DNA of 64,000 nucleotides from Spirometra erinaceieuropaei (taxonomy: Eukaryota > Platyhelminthes > Cestoda > Diphyllobothriidea > Diphyllobothriidae), in NCBI GenBank assembly GCA_902702965.1, contig CACRXP010000194.1, positions 828,229 to 892,228 on the forward strand, written 5' to 3'. Positions within the stretch are counted from its first letter, which is position 1; each line of letters opens with the position of its first letter. A program made the translations under genes and the position numbers. Of this stretch, positions 10,116 through 21,830 are shown one piece after another. The notes under the pieces were generated by a model. The model had not been told where the DNA came from. It searched no databases and was given only the letters and a program-made list of their open reading frames with translations.

Positions 10116-11149
10116 GCAGACACGATCAACAGACCGGCATTTAGCTTGCAGTAAGTACGGATACGAACAAGCAGACAAAAACAAGCAGACAGAACAGCAA
10201 GAAGCAAAAGCAACAGAGACAATTCGACAGAACGACGGTCAGTTTTTAACAAGGGCAGGCACGAAACAGACAGACGGCAGGCAAACAAGGACAAGCGTAG
10301 CGAAGACAGCAGAGCAACGTGCACGTACCTGGAGGCTCACTTACCTTGTGGCCGCCTACGGTTTATCCGACGGAGCCTGGCCTCGACGATGTCCATGTGA
10401 AGATCCATCCGGCCAGCAGAGCTGAGTTACCGTGTGCAGAGATGCACACAGGGATACCCTCACCTGGTTTATCCCGGTGGTCGATGCGGTTACCGGGATG
10501 TGGCCGCTAGGCAGAGCCTAGCTTTGGGGAAGCACAGGTGTGAGTTGGGTGCCAGTCAGTGGACGCTAGGCGTAGTCAACACCTGCAAGCAAGTAAGCAA
10601 CCTACTACGACCGTCACGTGGACCCACTACTGGACACCCCTATACCCCGCCCATCAGTCCACTACTCCACACAAACACACACAAGTGGGCCCACTGCGTG
10701 CACTGAGCTGAAATATCAGTCGGCAACCTTCCAAGCCACAGCGTCTGGCGCGCCGTGATAGCCTCGTATTGCGATCACACATGCAGCAAAGGAGCCACAT
10801 TGGGAAGGGGCCGAGAAATACGCTCATCAGATACTTGAAAGGTGTCAATTGAGTGGTTGCGTTATGCGCTGATGGGTGGTGTTGGTGTATGTTGCAGATG
10901 CTCATCAAGTAGAGCATTAGCCAGCCCAGGAACAACAAACCAAATAGAAGTAAACTACCGGATGTTTTGGCTGAAATTACTGCGGAAATAGGAGATAATC
11001 TCGAACGGGTTCTCGAGTTGTGAACAATTACAATCAACCGGAAGCAGGCAGAATAGACGTTCCCCTATCTGCTTAAATTTTTGACAACGATGGTGAACAT
11101 GGACGTCACAATCTGGGGAAATTAAACCAATCTCCCCGTATGCCCTCAA
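10116..11149. other. unassigned; possible gypsy 3' non-coding region
   Basis: I see no gene. The open frame on the minus strand at 10654-11037 matches no family I know. The stretch lies downstream of the minus-strand gypsy element, so part of it may be gypsy 3' non-coding DNA or a decayed LTR. No LTR pair could be delimited. Confidence 0.35.
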
Positions 11150-11221
11150 ACACAAAGTTTTAGTCCCCACATGTATCATGTAAATTCGTGGAATAACATG
11201 TAAGCCAGGAGAACGGTGATG

Positions 11222-11510
11222 TCAGAAGTAAAGTTGAAATAGTTTGCGGCGTTCGTTGCATCCTCTCTTTCTTGGGACTTGTGTGGATCTAAAATAGTGT
11301 GCTGCACAAAATAAGTAGAAAGTCTGCATCAACTGCCGGAGAAGGTGCAGAAGGTTGGTAGGATCCTGGACCGTACAATGAGGGGTCGACGAAATCATCT
11401 CACTAGGAATTCGGACGGTGGCACCAAACACCAGTTCAGCGGCGGAACAGTTGAGGTCCGACTTGAGAGTGGGGCGTATACTCAGTAAGACCACGGTGAG
11501 GTTGATCTAC
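11222..11510 (-). pseudogene. gypsy integrase, C-terminal remnant
   Basis: VVLLSIRPTLKSDLNCSAAEL, then VFGATVRIPSEMI, is the region after the catalytic core of gypsy integrases. It matches VLLSIRPTSEWDLNRSAAEL at 40038-40295. It directly follows the RNase H end (HQSLSFALRSSFDQLNPQ, then a stop). The zinc-binding domain and the whole DDE core are therefore missing by an internal deletion near 11500-11515. Confidence 0.75.
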
Positions 11511-11514
11511 TGGG

Positions 11515-12720
11515 GGTTTAGCTGGTCAAAACTCGACCTGAGAGCGAAGGAAAGAGACTGGTGGTCCGTGAACACAGTGAAGTCCCTGCCCCCAAGGAAG
11601 TGTCGAAGGTGTTTCTCAGCGATATAGACGGCAAGAAGCTGGCGTTCGAATGTGCTTTAGCGCCATTTGGTGACTGGTAACGTCCTGGAGATGAAGGCTA
11701 GGAGTTGAGTCTGACCTGCGAAGTGCTGCTGGGAAACCGAAACGGCTGCAACATTGGATATGTCAACCATGAGGGAGACGAAAGCATCGGGAGTCGAATG
11801 AGTCAGGAGGTCAGCATCGGCCAGGACAGTCTTCACTTTGTCAAAAACAACACGAGAGTCTGTGGAGAGCTCTAACAAACGTTTGGGACTAGAGAGGAGG
11901 TTCGTGGGCGGCATGATGGTTTCGGCACAGTGCCGGAGGAATCGGCGGTAAAAATTAACCATGCCAAGAAAGCGCTACAGTTGACGCTTGGAAGTAAGGG
12001 GCAGAAATTCACGGATGGCTGTGACCTTTGAAGGAAGAGGCTGGATGCCAATGAAATCGGCTAAATGTCCGAGAAATTCAAGGGAGGGAGCGCCGAAGGT
12101 GTGCATTGACGGGTTGAAAACAACTTCAGATTGTTAGAGACGGTCAAACAACGTTGCAAGATGCTTTAGGTGTTGTTCGGTTGAAGAGCTATTCACCAAG
12201 AGACCGTCAGTGTAGGAGTAGACAAAAGGTAGACCACGAAACACTCTACCTGCTAATCTCTCGAAAGTCTGGGAGGCATTCTGGAGTCAAAACGGCATAC
12301 ACAGGAACTCAAAGAGGCCAAATGGAGTAGTAACGGCAGTCTTTAAAATATCCTTGAGGGTGCGATAGGGATCCGATTGAAGGCCTGGACCAGGTCGATC
12401 TTCAAAAAGACAGACTTGCCGACTAGGACACTGGCAAAATCCTGAATACGTGGAACAGGCTAGCAGTCAGGAAAGGTGACGTTTTTCAAGGCCCGATAGT
12501 CACTGCAAGGACGTCAGTCATCAGTGGTAGCCTTGAAGACCACGCGAAGGGGTGAGGGCTAAGGGCTTTCATATTAACGAATGATGCCCATATGAGGCAT
12601 GTGCTCAAATTCGGCCTTGGTGGCAACAAGAACTGTAGGCGGTAGACGGTGAAGCCGAGAAAACACGGGAGGACCTGTCGTACGGATGTGATGAACAACG
12701 TGGTGCGGTGGGGGGTCGAG
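11515..12720 (-). pseudogene. gypsy reverse transcriptase and RNase H remnant
   Basis: RT begins with HHVVHHIRTTGPPVF and RLPPTVLVATKAEFEHM. It continues through SPLRVVFKATTDD and a KIDLVQAF motif to FVYSYTDGLLVNSSS near 12200. There the expected YxDD box reads YTDG, so a catalytic aspartate is gone. The connection MVNFYRRFLRHCAETIMP (11960) and the RNase H phrase AFVSLMVD follow. Stops and frameshifts are frequent. The only long open piece is 11657-11962. Confidence 0.8.
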
Positions 12721-13297
12721 ACGATGAAGTTGGGACGGGTGAGGCCAGAATACCTAGTAAGGAGCTGCTAAAATGAACTATCTGGGTTAGGGTCCAGGAC
12801 GGCAAGTTTGCGGGACAATTCAGACGGGGGATTCCCCGGAATTTGGGCTTGATGGTCTGGTCGTGTAGACGGTACTGATGGCGGTCGACCAGAGGGCCGA
12901 AAGCGGCGAGGGCGTCTGCATCGAGAGGGGCACAGGGAACGTCAGCAACAACAAAAACCCAAGGAAAAAGACGTCAGAGACCGATATCCAGGGAGAGGGT
13001 GCAGGTGCCAAAGGTGGTGACTGGCAAGTTGTTGACGGGCTGGAGAAAGAGGGCGGGGTTAGGGCACCGACGATCGGCTTCTGTGGGAGGGATAACATTC
13101 AGCTGCGCACCAGTGTGGACCAGGAAACGCTTGCTGCTCCGGTTGTCACAGACGTAGAAGGTAAAACCAGGGCTGGAGCTGTCAGGAAGATTTGTCGCAC
13201 TGGCCTTTGTGGTGACCCGTTTTAGCCGTGTGTTCTGCTTGGAGATTAAGGAGCAGGGAGAAGTGCAGCATTGACACCAAAGGCTGTGTGATACCAA
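12721..13297 (-). pseudogene. gypsy aspartic protease remnant
   Basis: FYVCDNRSSKRFLVHTGAQL followed by NVIPP is the retropepsin active-site region. The catalytic DTGA box reads HTGA, so the aspartate is replaced by histidine. After a frameshift near 12985 the sequence continues FVVADVPCAPLDADALAAFG, the usual flap-to-C-terminal part of gypsy proteases. Confidence 0.75.
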
Positions 13298-13368
13298 CAG
13301 GTGGCGGCCGTGCTGGGACTAGACGAAAATGTAAACTGGACATGTGGGGTAGGTGACCTCGGCGGGCT

Positions 13369-13780
13369 CTAGGATGATGAAAGAGCTGCCCGTTTTTGAA
13401 GAGAAGCTATGTCGTGGGCAAGCTTCGCAACTTCAGACTTTATTTGTGAGAGGGAAGACACAGGAAAGATTGAAGAAGTTGAGAGAATGGGGCGTGATGG
13501 CTTGGAAAAAACCATGCACATCCATAAGCCGTTCGGCCGTCTGAGTAAATTGCGTGGCCGAAAGGATGCCAGAAGCAGGTGCCAAAGTACGCTGCAAATC
13601 CGGCGGAAAGTTTTCCATGTCAACGCCTGATTTTGCCATAGACCTGGAAGGAGGAAGATTGGCGTTCATGAGGAGTCGCCAGTTATAGCGATGATTGGGT
13701 CCCGTCAGTTCTGATGGTCGTGATCCTATCAAGTCGGCTTCACCGGTCGTCGTGATAGGAGGCTGACTCGAGAGAGCCAA
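13369..13780 (-). pseudogene. gypsy gag (capsid) remnant
   Basis: The phrases DLIGSRPSEL, DLQRTLAPASGILSATQ and AERLMDVHGFFQAI match the C-terminal capsid region of this gypsy group. They are followed by a helical tail EVAKLAHDIASLQKRAA in a second frame. The N-terminal capsid and matrix parts are not recognisable; 13800-14099 reads open on the minus strand but shows no gag motif. Confidence 0.65.
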
Positions 13781-14099
13781 TGGTCAAAAATACGCATATT
13801 CCAAATCTCAAGTCAGGGAAGACGGACTGTTTTAGGCAAGCATTAGTGTTGTAAAAGAGCGTACAGAAGGCCCAGCAAGCAGTCGCCCGAAGCTGTCTCT
13901 TCATGCGCGTGTGTACGCTTTGATATGCCTGAGTTGTGTCGGCCTGTGGCCAATCAGCGGAGAAGCTGCATTTACTGGCTTCAAGCCCTCGCAGTGCTAA
14001 TGATGAGCATCGCGTTATCCTGACAGCGAATCGACAGGGAGCATGAGACGGACAACTGGGCCACGATACAAAGCAGTAAGCAAGTGAACAGACTGCCAC

Positions 14100-15873
14100 A
14101 CTTCAACCTCTTCCTCATGACGATTGTTTCTACAGGACTAACGGCCATCTTCTCAATATCCGGCGCTTACACGCCTCAACGCGTCTATCCATGTCTACTG
14201 TCCATGACCTGTTCTTCGAGGACGACTGCGCGCGCGACCGGCGACTGTAACGACTAATGGACCCTTTCGTCGCCGGTTGCGCCAGCATCGGACTGACCAT
14301 TAACACGGACAAAACGGGGATCATACATCTACCGTAACCTAGCACCGTACACAGAGTCCCGCGCATCACCGTCAGCGCACCCAGCTGAAGACCGTGGACA
14401 ATTTTGCCTATTTAGGCAACAGGCTCTCATTAATCAGCAAAATCAAAGTCGACATGGCTCACTGGATCTACAAGACCAGTCAGACCTTCGGTCAGCTGCA
14501 GGTCTCCGCCTTGAACCACTAAGAACTTCGACCAAACGTAAAGCTCAAAGTCTACAGGACTGTAGTTTTGAAAACGTTACTATACGGGTCGGAGACATGG
14601 GCCATCTGCGCCAATCAGGCCAGGTAACTCAAGAACTTCCGTTCTGGCTGTCTCCGGAGAATATTGAAAATGAAGTGGTATGACAGGATCTCCTACACGG
14701 AAGTCTGGGGACGGAATGGACTATTTGGCATCCACGTCATGCCGAGGTAAATGCAATTGCAACGGAGCGGTCACCTGGTGAGGATGGATGACGAACGAGT
14801 GCCGAAAGAAATCTTCTACGGAGATGCCACTATGGGTGATCGCCGATAAGGATGAAAAACGTGTCGCTACAAGGACACCTTGACGAACTCCATGAAACAC
14901 CTGTAAATCAACCCGAAAAGCTGGTAGGACCTCGCTCACGACCGACTGACCCGGAGAAGAACATTGAAGACTGAAGTAACAATGTGTAAAGCCACTTGGA
15001 TCGTCGTTGCCAAAGCCAAAAGAGCGGCTCGTAAGTCACTAGTGCCTCCGACCCATAAAGTCAACAAGCAGCCCCTCCAAACATTTCACGAGGCCAACGA
15101 AATTTCTGCGTAAGGCTCGGCCTCGTCGGATATCTCCGGTCCCAATGTAACAACTATCCGACAACCCCACCTGCTGCTTCCACAAACGCTCCATCATCAC
15201 CCTGCACCAATCCGGACGGCGTCCACGACGACCACCATCTCCATCATCGGCGACCACACTCCTGATGCCCCACAACTGTCAGTCACCTTCACCTCCATTC
15301 GTGCCGCAACCCCCACCCCCCGACGATGACGACGACTACCAGATCTCTTATTCTTGCCTCTGGTGAGAACACTCCCTGCTCCTTGGCAGCCACTACTCGC
15401 ATCATCAGCATCCCACCAGAAATGTGGACTCAATCTCAACCTGTCCTCATTGCAATTGCACATTCACCTCGTACGTCGGCTTGGTCGGTCACTTGCGATT
15501 CTATCACGCCGTATGAGGTGTACCATTGCCAGTAGCCCCACCATACATTCGCCGACGTCGTCTCCGCTACCCACACACATTCACACACTACATATATATC
15601 CACGACAGCGGGATTTGCCGCAGTATCGACCCCCCAAACGTATCTCGCATATCCAATAACCCTCCCATCTTCAGAACTGCCAACTCCTCATCCAACAATG
15701 CGGCCCTCACTAGTAACTGCATCACCACCATCATCGGCTCGGCAGTTCTGGACCTATTCTGTCCCCACTGTCACCGAACATACGGTGACCTGATGAGCCA
15801 CTTGCGAATCCATCGCACAGATACTGGCGAACTAGGGCACACCCGTCGTCGCCGCCTCAGCTGCTCGAACTAA
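14100..15873 (+). pseudogene. APE-type LINE: RT end plus C2H2 zinc-finger tail
   Basis: The RT palm motif reads VHDLFFEDDCA (FADD expected) near 14195, then GLTINTDKT and TVDNFAYLGN-like sequence, with many stops. The end of the protein carries C2H2 fingers: CPHCNCTFTSYVGLVGHLR near 15440-15505 and CPHCHRTYGDLMSHLRIHR near 15760-15815. A serine/threonine/proline-rich spacer lies between. The layout of RT followed by nucleic-acid-binding fingers recurs at five places in this window, so the fingers belong to the retrotransposon and are not host genes. Confidence 0.75.
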
Positions 15874-16400
15874 CACGCGTATTCCACTAGGCACCTCTCA
15901 CGTGAGCAGGAAGTGTGTTCTCCGGCTCCTGCTTCATGTGGCTCCTTTGCTACATGTGGGATGCGAGTCGCCTACTTCTTTTGTGTGAAATCCTGACGTG
16001 TGAGTGTGGGGGTCATGTGGTGTGTGTGTCACTCATAGACAGGCCGTTCTAAGCTCCGTCAGCCATTTCTACCACTCTTGGCATTAGCCGGTGGACCGGC
16101 TCGGACAATCGACTGGCGCACGGGAAAGGGAAGAGCGAGCAAGGTCGACTCTCAGCACATTTTCCTCATTACAAACAATCTGATGCGCTTGAAGCTATCT
16201 CGGTGTGCAAAAACCATGGCCTGGAAGGTTGCCAACTGACGATCCAACCCCCGACCTTGCAGTCAGCGAAGTGTGTGGCCGACTGGTGGATCGGACCAAT
16301 GTAAGAAAGGAGGAGAGAGTGCAGTGGATGCCGCGCAAGTCTACTATCAGTGTAACTCAGAAGAAGAAGATGCGATCACTGAAACAAGAAGTTTGTTGAC
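15874..16400 (+). mobile_element. 3' UTR of the zinc-finger LINE
   Basis: This resembles 30880-31200 downstream of another zinc-finger tail. Shared blocks are ACAGGCCGTTCT, GTCAGCCA, GACCGGCTCGGACxxTCGACTGG and GCGGGAAAGG. It ends with part of the dispersed repeat (AGTCTACTATCAGTGTAA near 16335) described at 42690-43530. Confidence 0.55.
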
Positions 16401-16450
16401 CTGACGTATCGGATTCTCACTCGAACCCATAATCAGAGACAGTCGACTGT

Positions 16451-16488
16451 GGCAGGGGGCGCTCACCGATCGTTCAGCGCCCCCTACC
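16451..16488. repeat. short GC-rich hairpin 5' of the SINE
   Basis: GGCAGGGGGCGCT (16451-16463) pairs with AGCGCCCCCTACC (16476-16488). The larger relative at 38274-38385 has the same stem and also lies 5' of a SINE. Confidence 0.75.
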
Positions 16489-16514
16489 ATCGTATATTCC
16501 TGATCGAAAACCGA

Positions 16515-16695
16515 GAGGGCAACGGGCTCGGGCCCAGTGGTTAGAGGCGTGAACTTCTAGCTATCAGGTCGCGAGTTTGAGCCTCGGGTGTTCCGCACTT
16601 CGGAGTTGAGTATGACTGGCTGACGACGGCTAATATGCCGGAAATGGCCATTCCAATCTCCCTTGTCTTTGTCGGTTATGTCATTCTACAGTCGA
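16515..16695 (+). mobile_element. tRNA-derived SINE
   Basis: An A-box-like GGCCCAGTGG (16531-16540) and a B-box-like GGTCGCGAGTTTGAGCC (16567-16583) are spaced as in a tRNA gene, but no acceptor stem is present. The body (GACTGGCTGACGACGGCTAA, CTTTGTCGGT) is repeated in inverse orientation at 38085-38250 with high identity. Transcription by RNA polymerase III is inferred from the boxes. Confidence 0.75.
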
Positions 16696-16699
16696 CTGT

Positions 16700-18398
16700 C
16701 CCTGCGCATGGTATCTTCTACACAGCTTCTTGTCAAATATACCTTCTTTCCAATGTCGAATTATTCATCATACAGATAACAGTCAAAAGCCCATATGCGT
16801 GTTTCGCCGATTCCATGTTGCTGCATGACTCAGCTGGGAGGAGTTCTGCTCATGTGTGGGTCCCCAGTGTTCACCATGTGCTTTATAGTATGTGCCCCGG
16901 ATTCCTGTTTTGCGTTTTATAATTTCCTCAGAAATTAGTAAGCGAACTTGGAGTAAATGTATCGGGACGAAACTACCAGGCTCGATTTGGTAGTTTGGTT
17001 GATATCTGCCAGTTGTAGTGAAATAGTAGCGTTACATTTACAAGCTACTAACGGGCGGTCAGTAGTATACGAATGTTTACTTATTAACCAAATTTCTGAT
17101 GCAGACTGAAAAGGTTCGTCCCGGCGGATTTAATCCCAGTCCCTCGGGAAATTAATAAAATGTTAAACCTTTTTCAATTCTGATCTAGGTCAAAAAGATA
17201 TCAAAAGCATCCTGCTTTCATATGTTATTCCGTCTTTTGAACCATTCGAGAATAAATGGTGAAACAAACATACCGGCCACTTTATCTTACCACTTAGGCT
17301 CTTGAAAGCGTAACCTCTACACAGATACCCGATTTCATATAGAGCACAGGGATACTTCGGCATTACCAAACAGAAATCCGACTAAACATAGAGGAATATA
17401 GACGGCCCGTTTAGCTTAAACGTAAGTCCTTGAGTATGAAACATTCATATTTGGGCTCTCTTTGAAAAATCCTGAGGTGGGGACATTTGTCCGGACTGAA
17501 GCGCATAAAGCGTCATTCAGGGGGAAAATTCAGTTTTTAAGGTCGAACCACGATCAGAAAGAGCAAAGAACCTTGAGCTGAATTGTTTTATGCAATTCTA
17601 GCTCTTCTCCTTAGATCAGAAATAGACACACTTATGGTTATTTACTTAAATAAATAACGGAACATGCTGACGAGGCATCCTCGACATATAACAGGAAGTG
17701 CAATAAACTCAAAACAGTACTTTTGGCAATACATTTCAAAAATAGGACCTTCAAGACAGGGAGAACAACATGTTAGGATAGACCAAGTTCTGCCCAGGGC
17801 CTTAACAACTGTCGGTTGAATGATATTGTGACAACAAATATTAATTAGAGGGGGAGGGTTAAGCCGCGTGCTTTAGTGACATCAAAGTCGATTTAAAGGG
17901 ATACGAAACCCTTGTTTGGGGGCTGCAATTCATACCCAAAGAAAGAGAACTGACATTTGCCGCAAAGCACCGAAGACCTTATATTTAACCCTGTAGAGCT
18001 CTTCATTCGAACAGTCGTTGAAGGTTAAAGGTGTAAAGGGGGAGAAACTACATTTATGCAAGTGTTTTGGGGAAATCGGAAATACTTTGTTTTTAAAGGC
18101 ACAAATGGACTTTCATATAAAAAAAACAAAAAGATGCAGTTAATGCCGAACTTTAGAATCCGAATTTGGACGTCATCGGGATATATGTCATATGATAAGC
18201 AAGGTCACCTAGAGATTATGGACATTTTAAATAGATCAGAACTAGGTACTCCAGGACCCGCATCATTTCAGACGTCCAGGGTCTAAAGTAGGTCAACTGA
18301 TGACTTGCCTAAATTTTAGACAGAGACGGAAGAAAGCAGTTAGCAGTTCATCTGATAGCGTATTTCATACAATAGCTTTGGTAAGTTGGGTTTTGGCG
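16700..18398. other. unassigned stretch
   Basis: AT-rich DNA with no gene, transposon domain or clear repeat that I can support. Confidence 0.5.
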
Positions 18399-18400
18399 TA

Positions 18401-19205
18401 CAGTAAGTGACTGATGTCATGAAATGTCGGTCGAAATTCTGAAATGCGTTTTCGATTAGGAAGGAGTACTTAGGGGGGGGAGAGGGCTGTAATATTGATT
18501 ATCGTACGGCATAATCCCTTGACATTTCGACTCGCCAGAATGTCGGCTTTCGAATGCACTTCCTTTCAACTCCCTGTAGAAACCGCACTCGGTAAAAAGT
18601 GACTACTTATGTAACATGCATCTTTCACATTGATTTTCGATGGTCTTATTTAAATACACTTTATAGAACTCGAGTACATCAAAATGTTTTGTTCTATTAA
18701 TATGGTAGAGAATCGCGTCGTCTTCACACTTTATCCTCAGGAAAGGATATATTTAGGTTTTAAAAAGGTTTCCCAATTCCCGAATAACTTTGAGTTTGAT
18801 CAGCCGTCACATTATCGTTTAGCGATTCCAGTCTACGTGGTGCATGCTTTCCGCGTAAAAAAATCATATATTCCTCTGCGTCTTTAAGAAAATCTCATAA
18901 AGAGTTCATAAAAGTTTGCAATGGATGCGGACTATGTTGTACATTTCGTGAGGAGCATTGGTAAACGGACAGGTACGATGCTGTATGAACGTTATATAAG
19001 TAGTCACTTTTTTACCGAGTACGGTTTTTACAGGAAGTCGAAAGGAAGTGCATTCGAAAGCTGACATTCTGTCGATTTTCGAAATGTTAAGGGATTATAT
19101 CGCACGATAATCAATATTACAACCCTCCCCCCCTAAGTAATCCTTCCTAATCGAAAACGCATTTCAGAATTTCGACCGACATTTCACAAAATCGGTCACT
19201 CACTG
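18401..19205. mobile_element. TA-flanked foldback MITE, copy 1
   Basis: The left end reads CAGTAAGTGACTGATGTCAT; the inverse of the right end reads CAGTGAGTGACCGATTTTGT. Both continue GAAATGTCGGTCGAAATTC. The arms are about 220-260 bp. TA sits outside each end (18399-18400 and 19206-19207), as for Tc1/mariner-type insertion. The open frame at 18684-18887 has no known domain and is probably not a gene. Confidence 0.85.
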
Positions 19206-19734
19206 TAGAATGCTTAAATCGATTGAAAGGCTAATGCCGGTAGCGCTGCCGCAGAGAGAATAAAGTGCGGAAGGTGTGTCTTTCAGGATTCTCTGCCGGT
19301 ATCTTCTTTTTCCTAATTCCTCTAAAGGAAAGTGCACGGGATCAACACTGCAGGGCTCTCAACTATGCAACAACTGTCGTTGTAAAATATAGGTTTGAGT
19401 CAAGTGCGTCGATGGCGTAAAGTAACCTTAATTAAAATTTTACCGTCATAGTGTTTGGCTAAAAAGAGACCTTTGAAGTTCGGCGCGTATTTGGCGTAGT
19501 TTTGTTTTTGACAGTGGTTTATAGCTGCGCCATCTTTGCAGCCCCTCGAGGGCAGGAGAAGTGTCAGGAAATGAGGGCCAACCCGTACACTGCGTTCGAC
19601 ACAATGAATCGCGGTGGATTCTAGAGAATCATGTCGAAATTCAGATGTCCTTAGGGATTCGCTCAGATGGTACGACAGTTTTGCCGTCATTTCCGACGAT
19701 GTCCACCGTGTGTTCCATAGAAGGATGGGAGCAG

Positions 19735-19840
19735 AGACGGTGACTTGCGCGTGAATTTGTTCACAGTGATAATAGACTTGCGTAGATTCTGCCGCACTAT
19801 CACCCCCTCCCCAACCTTGATCCGGTGTCATGACAAAGTC
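19735..19840 (-). repeat. dispersed D-repeat fragment
   Basis: The inverse of this stretch matches the repeat described at 42690-43530: GGTCTTCTTGACTTTGTC-like block, then AAGTCTATTATCACTGTGAA. It lies in the interruption of the plus-strand LINE, in the opposite orientation. Confidence 0.55.
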
Positions 19841-21697
19841 AAGAAGACCCTAGGTGGGAGATAGGGCAGATGGCTCGCACGACGAAAACCCGCACCTAGG
19901 CGTACCGCCACACACCCCAGGATTTTACTCGACAAGTAAAGAAGGAGGAGGGCACATCGGATACCAACTGGCACGGCGTGGGCCCGTCAATGAGCCTGCC
20001 GCCACACCCTCAGTGTTGGCATTTATTATGGCTACGTATTCTCAATAACGTCCGTCGGACCCCGATTTAGCCCCCATGTTTGTCCAGCGCATCTACTGTG
20101 TGATTCATTTTACGGGCGCAAATCAGATTGTGTACCATGTCCACGACGGGATGATGACGCACATCACGGACAACAAAACAGTCTCGGAATCATTCGTGCT
20201 GACAAATGCAACAAAGCAGGGCTGTGCACTCGCTCTCACCCCATTCAGTCTTATGTTTTCTGCTATGCTACTGGACGCCTAACGTAAGAAATAGCCGCGA
20301 ATCTACATCGAGTACGAAGCGACGGAAAACTGATCAACATAAGTCGCATGCAAGCATCTTTCAGGGCCTCTAAGTACAGCGTTCATGACCTACTGGTCGT
20401 GACTGACTGGGTTAAATACCACAACGGAAGAGGACGTGCAACAGAGCATGGACCTATTTGGGTCCGGCTGCTCCACTTCCGGCTTGATAATCGGCGTGGA
20501 GGAGAGTCACCATGCACCAACCAGAGCCTAATGATGAGTACAGCGAACTTAGGATCATTATCAATGTAGTTCGTCTCACTCCATTGGACGAACCCGCACA
20601 CAACAGGGATACGATTTTAAGAAACAACTAGATCCAAGAAGAAATTGTGAGTAGGATCACCGTGGGCAGCCGGGTTTTCGATCGGCAACGGTGCTTTATT
20701 TGGAACCACCGCGAGCTGTTATCCTCATTATGTTCCCGACTGTGCGAAGCAGAAACAGGAACAGTCTGCAAAAGTCAAGCAAGAATGTACACTTATTTTC
20801 ATCCCCCATGACTCAGGGGAATACGGAATCCGAAGTGGCAGAAAAGGATTTCAGATGCTAAGATACTGGAAAGAACCGACCTTTTTGACATCTACGTTAT
20901 GCTGACGCAGGTGCTACGGACGTGGAGCGACCGCATCGTTAGGATGAGTAACGAACATCTGTCCATGCGGCTATGCTGCGGCGACGTCTTTAAGATTATT
21001 CACAAAAAAGTCGGATAGAAGCTTCGTTACAAAGACGCCTTGAAGACCCCCTATGCACATGCAAATAAATCATGAGACTTGGCGGGACCCTGTTGACGAT
21101 CGGAAGGCGTGGCGCACTGTCGTAAGAACTGAAGCAACCATCTTAGAAGCTAGCCGATATGCGCAGCGAAGGCGAAAAGACAGGCTCACGAGACTCAATT
21201 GCTACGAACTAGTGACCCAGGCCTTCTAATCTTACCATATTGTTCACAGTCATCCGACACCCCGGACGCAGTTCGACCTCATTGGACATCTCCAAATCCA
21301 GCACATTTTTGACACGACCAACTCGTCCCTCATCACGCCACCACTGCCTTCACCAATAGAATAACCAGTGTGAACACTTACTGTTCTGAGAAACATCACC
21401 GCAATGTGAAATCACTTCCGACTAGCCTTCACTGTGACCGCAATTTTCCATCACATATCGGCCTGATCGGTCACTTGCGAGTTAATCGCTGAGAGACCGG
21501 CAGACCGGTGTCGAGAGCCGCAATATACAACTGTTGCGCGTCCTTTCCCTGTCTACACCGAAAGAGGAAATCCAGACGCCATATTTATCTTTTCGATCAC
21601 ATGCGTATACATGATAACGGAATTCACCACAGCGTCATCATAATCAATCCACGTCATGCACCCGAAATTCCCTCTATCACTAGCTCTAATGAATCCC

Positions 21698-21698
21698 T

Positions 21699-21762
<64 letters not shown>

Positions 21763-21830
21763 TTCACCACCACCACCGCCGCCGCCGCCGCCGTCGCCGT
21801 CGCCGTCGCCACCACCATCACCACCACAAC
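21698..21830 (+). repeat. compound trinucleotide microsatellite
   Basis: (TTC)n, then (TTA)n, then (CAC)/(CGC)/(GTC)n run on without a break. It produces artificial poly-Phe/Leu, poly-Ser/Tyr/Pro and poly-Asn/Lys frames. Confidence 0.95.

Larger units (their letters stand above)
11150..13790 (-). mobile_element. Ty3/gypsy LTR retrotransposon, internal region, dead
   Basis: The order on the minus strand is gag capsid (13780-13369), protease (13297-12974), reverse transcriptase and RNase H (about 12720-11520), then integrase C-terminal part (about 11510-11222). Catalytic residues are lost in protease and RT, most of the integrase is deleted, and many frameshifts are present. No LTRs were identified. 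A second fragment of the same family is at 38580-40362 on the plus strand; the two match closely through the integrase tail and 3' flank. Confidence 0.8.

Noticed and set aside
15197..15463. Minus-strand frames over the zinc-finger tail
   Set aside because: The plus strand encodes the C2H2 fingers and follows the RT in the same orientation.
18684..18887. Open frame in the middle of the foldback element as a transposase
   Set aside because: It has 67 codons, no DDE motif, and is conserved only as part of the DNA arm.
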